Below, one piece after another: positions 51,441-54,326 of a stretch of DNA of 54,326 nt (positions within the stretch are counted from its first letter, which is position 1; each line of letters opens with the position of its first letter). Source of the DNA: Arachnia propionica (GTDB taxonomy: Bacteria; Actinomycetota; Actinomycetes; Propionibacteriales; Propionibacteriaceae). The position numbers and the translations under genes were made by a program. A model generated the notes under the pieces. It was not told where the DNA came from. It saw nothing but the letters and a program-made list of their open reading frames with translations, and made no database searches. The stretch is taken from the NCBI GenBank assembly GCA_002748325.1, contig PDSD01000017.1:1-54326 (forward strand), given 5' to 3'.

Positions 51441-53231
51441 TCAGTCCGTGGCGATGGGCGCCCAGGCCGGGCCGGTCTCGGCTAGCTTCTCGTCCAGCTT
51501 GGCGAACAGCGGACTCGGCTTGCACAGCTGCGTACCGGGCACAATCGGGCGAGACTCCCAAACGGCCTGCGCGGCGGCGTAGTCGCCGGTCAGGATCGGG
51601 TAGGCGAAGTCGCCCTCGCTAACCTCCTGCAACTCCGGCTGCCCGGACCAGACACCCTGGCCGCCGAGCTGCTCGAAAATGCGCTGCGCGGCGTGCGGCA
51701 GGTAGGGCGTGAGCAGCGTGTTGCAGTCGCTAACCACCTGCAGCGCGACGTGCAGGATGGTGTCGCGACGAACCGGGTCGTCCTTTTTCTTCCACGGTTC
51801 CTGGTCGCTGAGGTACTTGTTGGCCAGGCCGACGATGCGCATGGCCTCAGTGATGCCAGCCTTGAACTTGCGGGCCGCGATCTGGTCGCCCACGGTCTCG
51901 AAGGCGCGCCGGGATTCGGCCAGCAGCGCCTCGTCCGCCGCCGTCAACTCCCCCGCTTCGGGGATCGCGCCGACGTTCTTGAAGGCCATCGAGATCGAGC
52001 GGTTCACCAGGTTGCCCCACTCGTTGGCCAGCTCGAAGTTGTTGCGGCGCACGAACTCTTCCCAGGTGAAGTCGGTGTCTTGGTTTTCCGGCCCGGCCAC
52101 CGCGATGTAGTAGCGCAGCGTGTCGGGCCCGAACTCCGCCAAGAAGTCGCCCACGAAGATGCTGGCCCCGCGAGACGAGGCCACCTTGGAGCCCTTCATG
52201 GTCAAGAACTCGCTGGAGACCACTTCGGTGGGCAGTTGCAGTTCGCCGAGGGCTTCGCTGGCCTGGCCGCCGACCGCGCCTTGGCCGTTGGCGCCCAGCA
52301 GCATGCCTGGCCAGATGACGGAGTGGAAGACGATGTTGTCTTTGCCCATGAAGTAGTAGGACTGCGCGCTCTCGGCGTTCCAGAACTTTCGCCAGGCCTC
52401 GGGGTCGCCGCTGCGGCGCGCCCATTCGATGGACGACGACAGGTAGCCGATGACCGCGTCGAACCAGACGTAGATGCGCTTCATCTTCGCGTCGCGCCAG
52501 CCGTCCAGCGGCACCGGGACGCCCCAGTCGAGGTCGCGGGTGATGGCCCTGGGCCGCAGGTCTTCGAGCAGGTTGTGGCTGAACTTCAGCACGTTGGGTC
52601 GCCATTCGGTGCGCCCGTCCAGCCATTCCCCCAGGGCGTCGGCCAGCTTGGGCAGGTCGAGGAAGAAGTGCTCGGTCTCGATGAACTTCGGCGTCTCGCC
52701 GTTGATCCGGGAGCGCGGGTTCTTCAAATCGGCGGGGTCGAGTTGGTTGCCGCAGTCGTCGCACTGGTCGCCGCGGGCCCCGTCGTAGCCGCAGATCGGG
52801 CAGGTGCCCTCGATGAAGCGGTCGGGCAGGGTGCGGCCGGTCGACGGCGAGATCGCGCCGAGCTGGGTCTGGGCGGTGATGTAGCCGTTGTCGTGCAGCG
52901 CGGTGAACATCTCTTGGACGACCCGGTAGTGGTTGGGGGTCGTGGTGCGGGTGTACAGGTCGTAGGTCAGGCCCAGGCCCTGCAGGTCGGTGGCGATCAC
53001 CCGGTGGTACTTGTCGGCGGTCTCGCGGGCGGTGAGGCCCTCTTGCTCGGCTTTCACCTGGATCGCGGTGCCGTGCTCGTCGGTGCCCGAGACCATCAGC
53101 ACGTTGTGGCCGCGCATTCGCATGAACCGCGCGAACACGTCCGAGGGCACGCCGAATCCGGAGACGTGACCGATGTGTCGGGGTCCATTTGCGTACGGCC
53201 AGGCTACGGCCGCCAATACGTCAGCACACAT
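51441..53231 (-). CDS. metG: Methionyl-tRNA synthetase
   Basis: [50 protein letters not shown]; zinc motif [21 protein letters not shown] extends to 53240 but M4 at 53231 is the more likely start. Confidence 0.95.
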   Translation of the reverse strand: MCADVLAAVAWPYANGPRHIGHVSGFGVPSDVFARFMRMRGHNVLMVSGTDEHGTAIQVKAEQEGLTARETADKYHRVIATDLQGLGLTYDLYTRTTTPNHYRVVQEMFTALHDNGYITAQTQLGAISPSTGRTLPDRFIEGTCPICGYDGARGDQCDDCGNQLDPADLKNPRSRINGETPKFIETEHFFLDLPKLADALGEWLDGRTEWRPNVLKFSHNLLEDLRPRAITRDLDWGVPVPLDGWRDAKMKRIYVWFDAVIGYLSSSIEWARRSGDPEAWRKFWNAESAQSYYFMGKDNIVFHSVIWPGMLLGANGQGAVGGQASEALGELQLPTEVVSSEFLTMKGSKVASSRGASIFVGDFLAEFGPDTLRYYIAVAGPENQDTDFTWEEFVRRNNFELANEWGNLVNRSISMAFKNVGAIPEAGELTAADEALLAESRRAFETVGDQIAARKFKAGITEAMRIVGLANKYLSDQEPWKKKDDPVRRDTILHVALQVVSDCNTLLTPYLPHAAQRIFEQLGGQGVWSGQPELQEVSEGDFAYPILTGDYAAAQAVWESRPIVPGTQLCKPSPLFAKLDEKLAETGPAWAPIATD

Positions 53232-53274
53232 GGCTGCCATCTTAGCGGTGCAGGCAGCTGGCTGACGCTTCGGT

Positions 53275-53787
53275 TCACTCGAACAGCGAGGGCTGTCCTG
53301 GCGCCTCCGGCAGCGGGTCTGGTCGCGCTGGTTCGGTGCCGAAGCCTGGGCCGACGGCGACCGGCAGATTGTTGGCGTAGGCGGTGGCGGCGGCGCGGGC
53401 GCGTTCGTCGGCGGCTTCGTTGAGCGGATGCCCGGCGTGGCCCTTGACCCATTCGAACTGCACTTGGCGGCCCTGCAGCGCCTGGTCGAGCTGCTGCATG
53501 AGGTCCTGGTTGAGCACGGGCTTGTTATCGGCTTTCTTCCAGCCGCGGCGTTTCCAGCCGGGCAGCCATTTGGTGAGCGAGTCGATGACGTACTTGGAGT
53601 CGCAGAGAATCCGAATCGGCTCGCTGCCGGTGGCGCGCAGCAGGTCGAGTACGGCCATCAGCTCACCCCGGTTGTTGGTGGCCAGTTCCCAGCCGCCCGC
53701 GGCCCAGTGCTCGTCGTCGATGTACCAGGCCCAGCCGGCCGGGCCGGGGTTGCCCAGCGCGGAGCCGTCGGCTGCCGCGATGATCAC
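53275..53787 (-). CDS. rnhA: Ribonuclease HI
   Basis: [24 protein letters not shown]...[15 protein letters not shown]...[15 protein letters not shown]...[19 protein letters not shown]. Confidence 0.94.
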   Translation of the reverse strand: MIIAAADGSALGNPGPAGWAWYIDDEHWAAGGWELATNNRGELMAVLDLLRATGSEPIRILCDSKYVIDSLTKWLPGWKRRGWKKADNKPVLNQDLMQQLDQALQGRQVQFEWVKGHAGHPLNEAADERARAAATAYANNLPVAVGPGFGTEPARPDPLPEAPGQPSLFE

Positions 53788-54326
53788 CGGAGCTCCAGCC
53801 GGGCTGCGGCATAGGCGGGCTTGATGATGCCCTCGATCAGGGCGACGCGCTGATCGTAGGGCAGGAACGCCGCCGTCATGGCGTCGACGGTGATGCGCTC
53901 TACGTCGTCGATGCCCCAGCCGAAGGCCTCGCTGAGCAGCGCGAATTCGCGGCTTAGGCTGGTGCGGCTCATCAGTCGGTTGTCGCAGCTGACGGTGATC
54001 TTGAAGCCTTGGCGGTAGAGCACGCCGATGGGGTGATCGGCGATCTGTTCGGCGATGCCGGTTTGCAGGTTGGAGGTGGGGCAGACTTCCAGCGGAATCC
54101 GGTGGTCGCGGATGAAGCCCGCCAGGCCTCCCAGCCGGTAGCTGCCGTCGTCGGCTGGGGTGAGGTCCTCGATGATGCGTACGCCGTGGCCGAGCCGCCG
54201 GGCGCCGCAGAGGTGTACGGCCTCGCGGATGGAGTCCAGCCCGTCGGCCTCCCCGGCATGGATGGTCAGGTTGATGTCGTTCAGCCGCAAGTATTCGAAC
54301 TCCGCGGCGAACCGGCTGGGCCGAAA
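53784..54326 (-). CDS. add: Adenosine deaminase (N-terminus beyond window end)
   Basis: FEYLRLNDINLTIHAGEADGLDSIREAVHLCGARRLGHGVRIIED...LEVCPTSNLQTG...VSCDNRLMSRTSLSREFAL. Confidence 0.93.
   Translation of the reverse strand, partial: FRPSRFAAEFEYLRLNDINLTIHAGEADGLDSIREAVHLCGARRLGHGVRIIEDLTPADDGSYRLGGLAGFIRDHRIPLEVCPTSNLQTGIAEQIADHPIGVLYRQGFKITVSCDNRLMSRTSLSREFALLSEAFGWGIDDVERITVDAMTAAFLPYDQRVALIEGIIKPAYAAARLELR

Noticed and set aside
51693-53423. 576-aa plus-strand ORF antisense to metG
   Set aside because: Low-complexity V/G/D/R-rich translation typical of high-GC antisense frames; the opposite strand encodes a clear MetRS

Overview
High-GC actinobacterial chromosomal window, possibly Propionibacteriaceae-like (inferred from gene content only). 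No CRISPR array, transposase, integrase or phage genes were recognised. Most of it is housekeeping or cell-envelope content: tRNA-Leu, dinB, thyA-folA, rdgB-rph-murI, clpS/pncB, malQ, ahcY, aroQ, a SIS/Trm112/manB/DUF3499/whiB/manC block, a pair of coiled-coil polarity-type proteins, two divergent LCP genes, an acyl-CoA carboxylase locus with birA, PNP, metG, rnhA and the 3' part of add. The distinctive region is ~1.6-9.4 kb, an apparent iron-responsive island with three DtxR/IdeR-like palindromes. They lie (i) between a 4'-phosphopantetheinyl transferase and a divergent single-module adenylation-carrier-membrane-acyltransferase protein, (ii) before a secreted histidine-phosphatase lipoprotein, and (iii) before an FbpABC-like Fe(III) ABC transporter. 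The palindrome in (i) seems to supply both -10 elements for two (near-)leaderless GTG starts. Several genes in this island also look damaged or atypical: two out-of-frame microdeletions, and a short ABC ATPase with an altered Walker A. That suggests either a decaying or remodelled iron system or local assembly errors. A repeated TANNNT-N6-(A/G)TG arrangement across the window points to frequent leaderless transcription. All calls come from reading the sequence and ORF translations; no database search was run.
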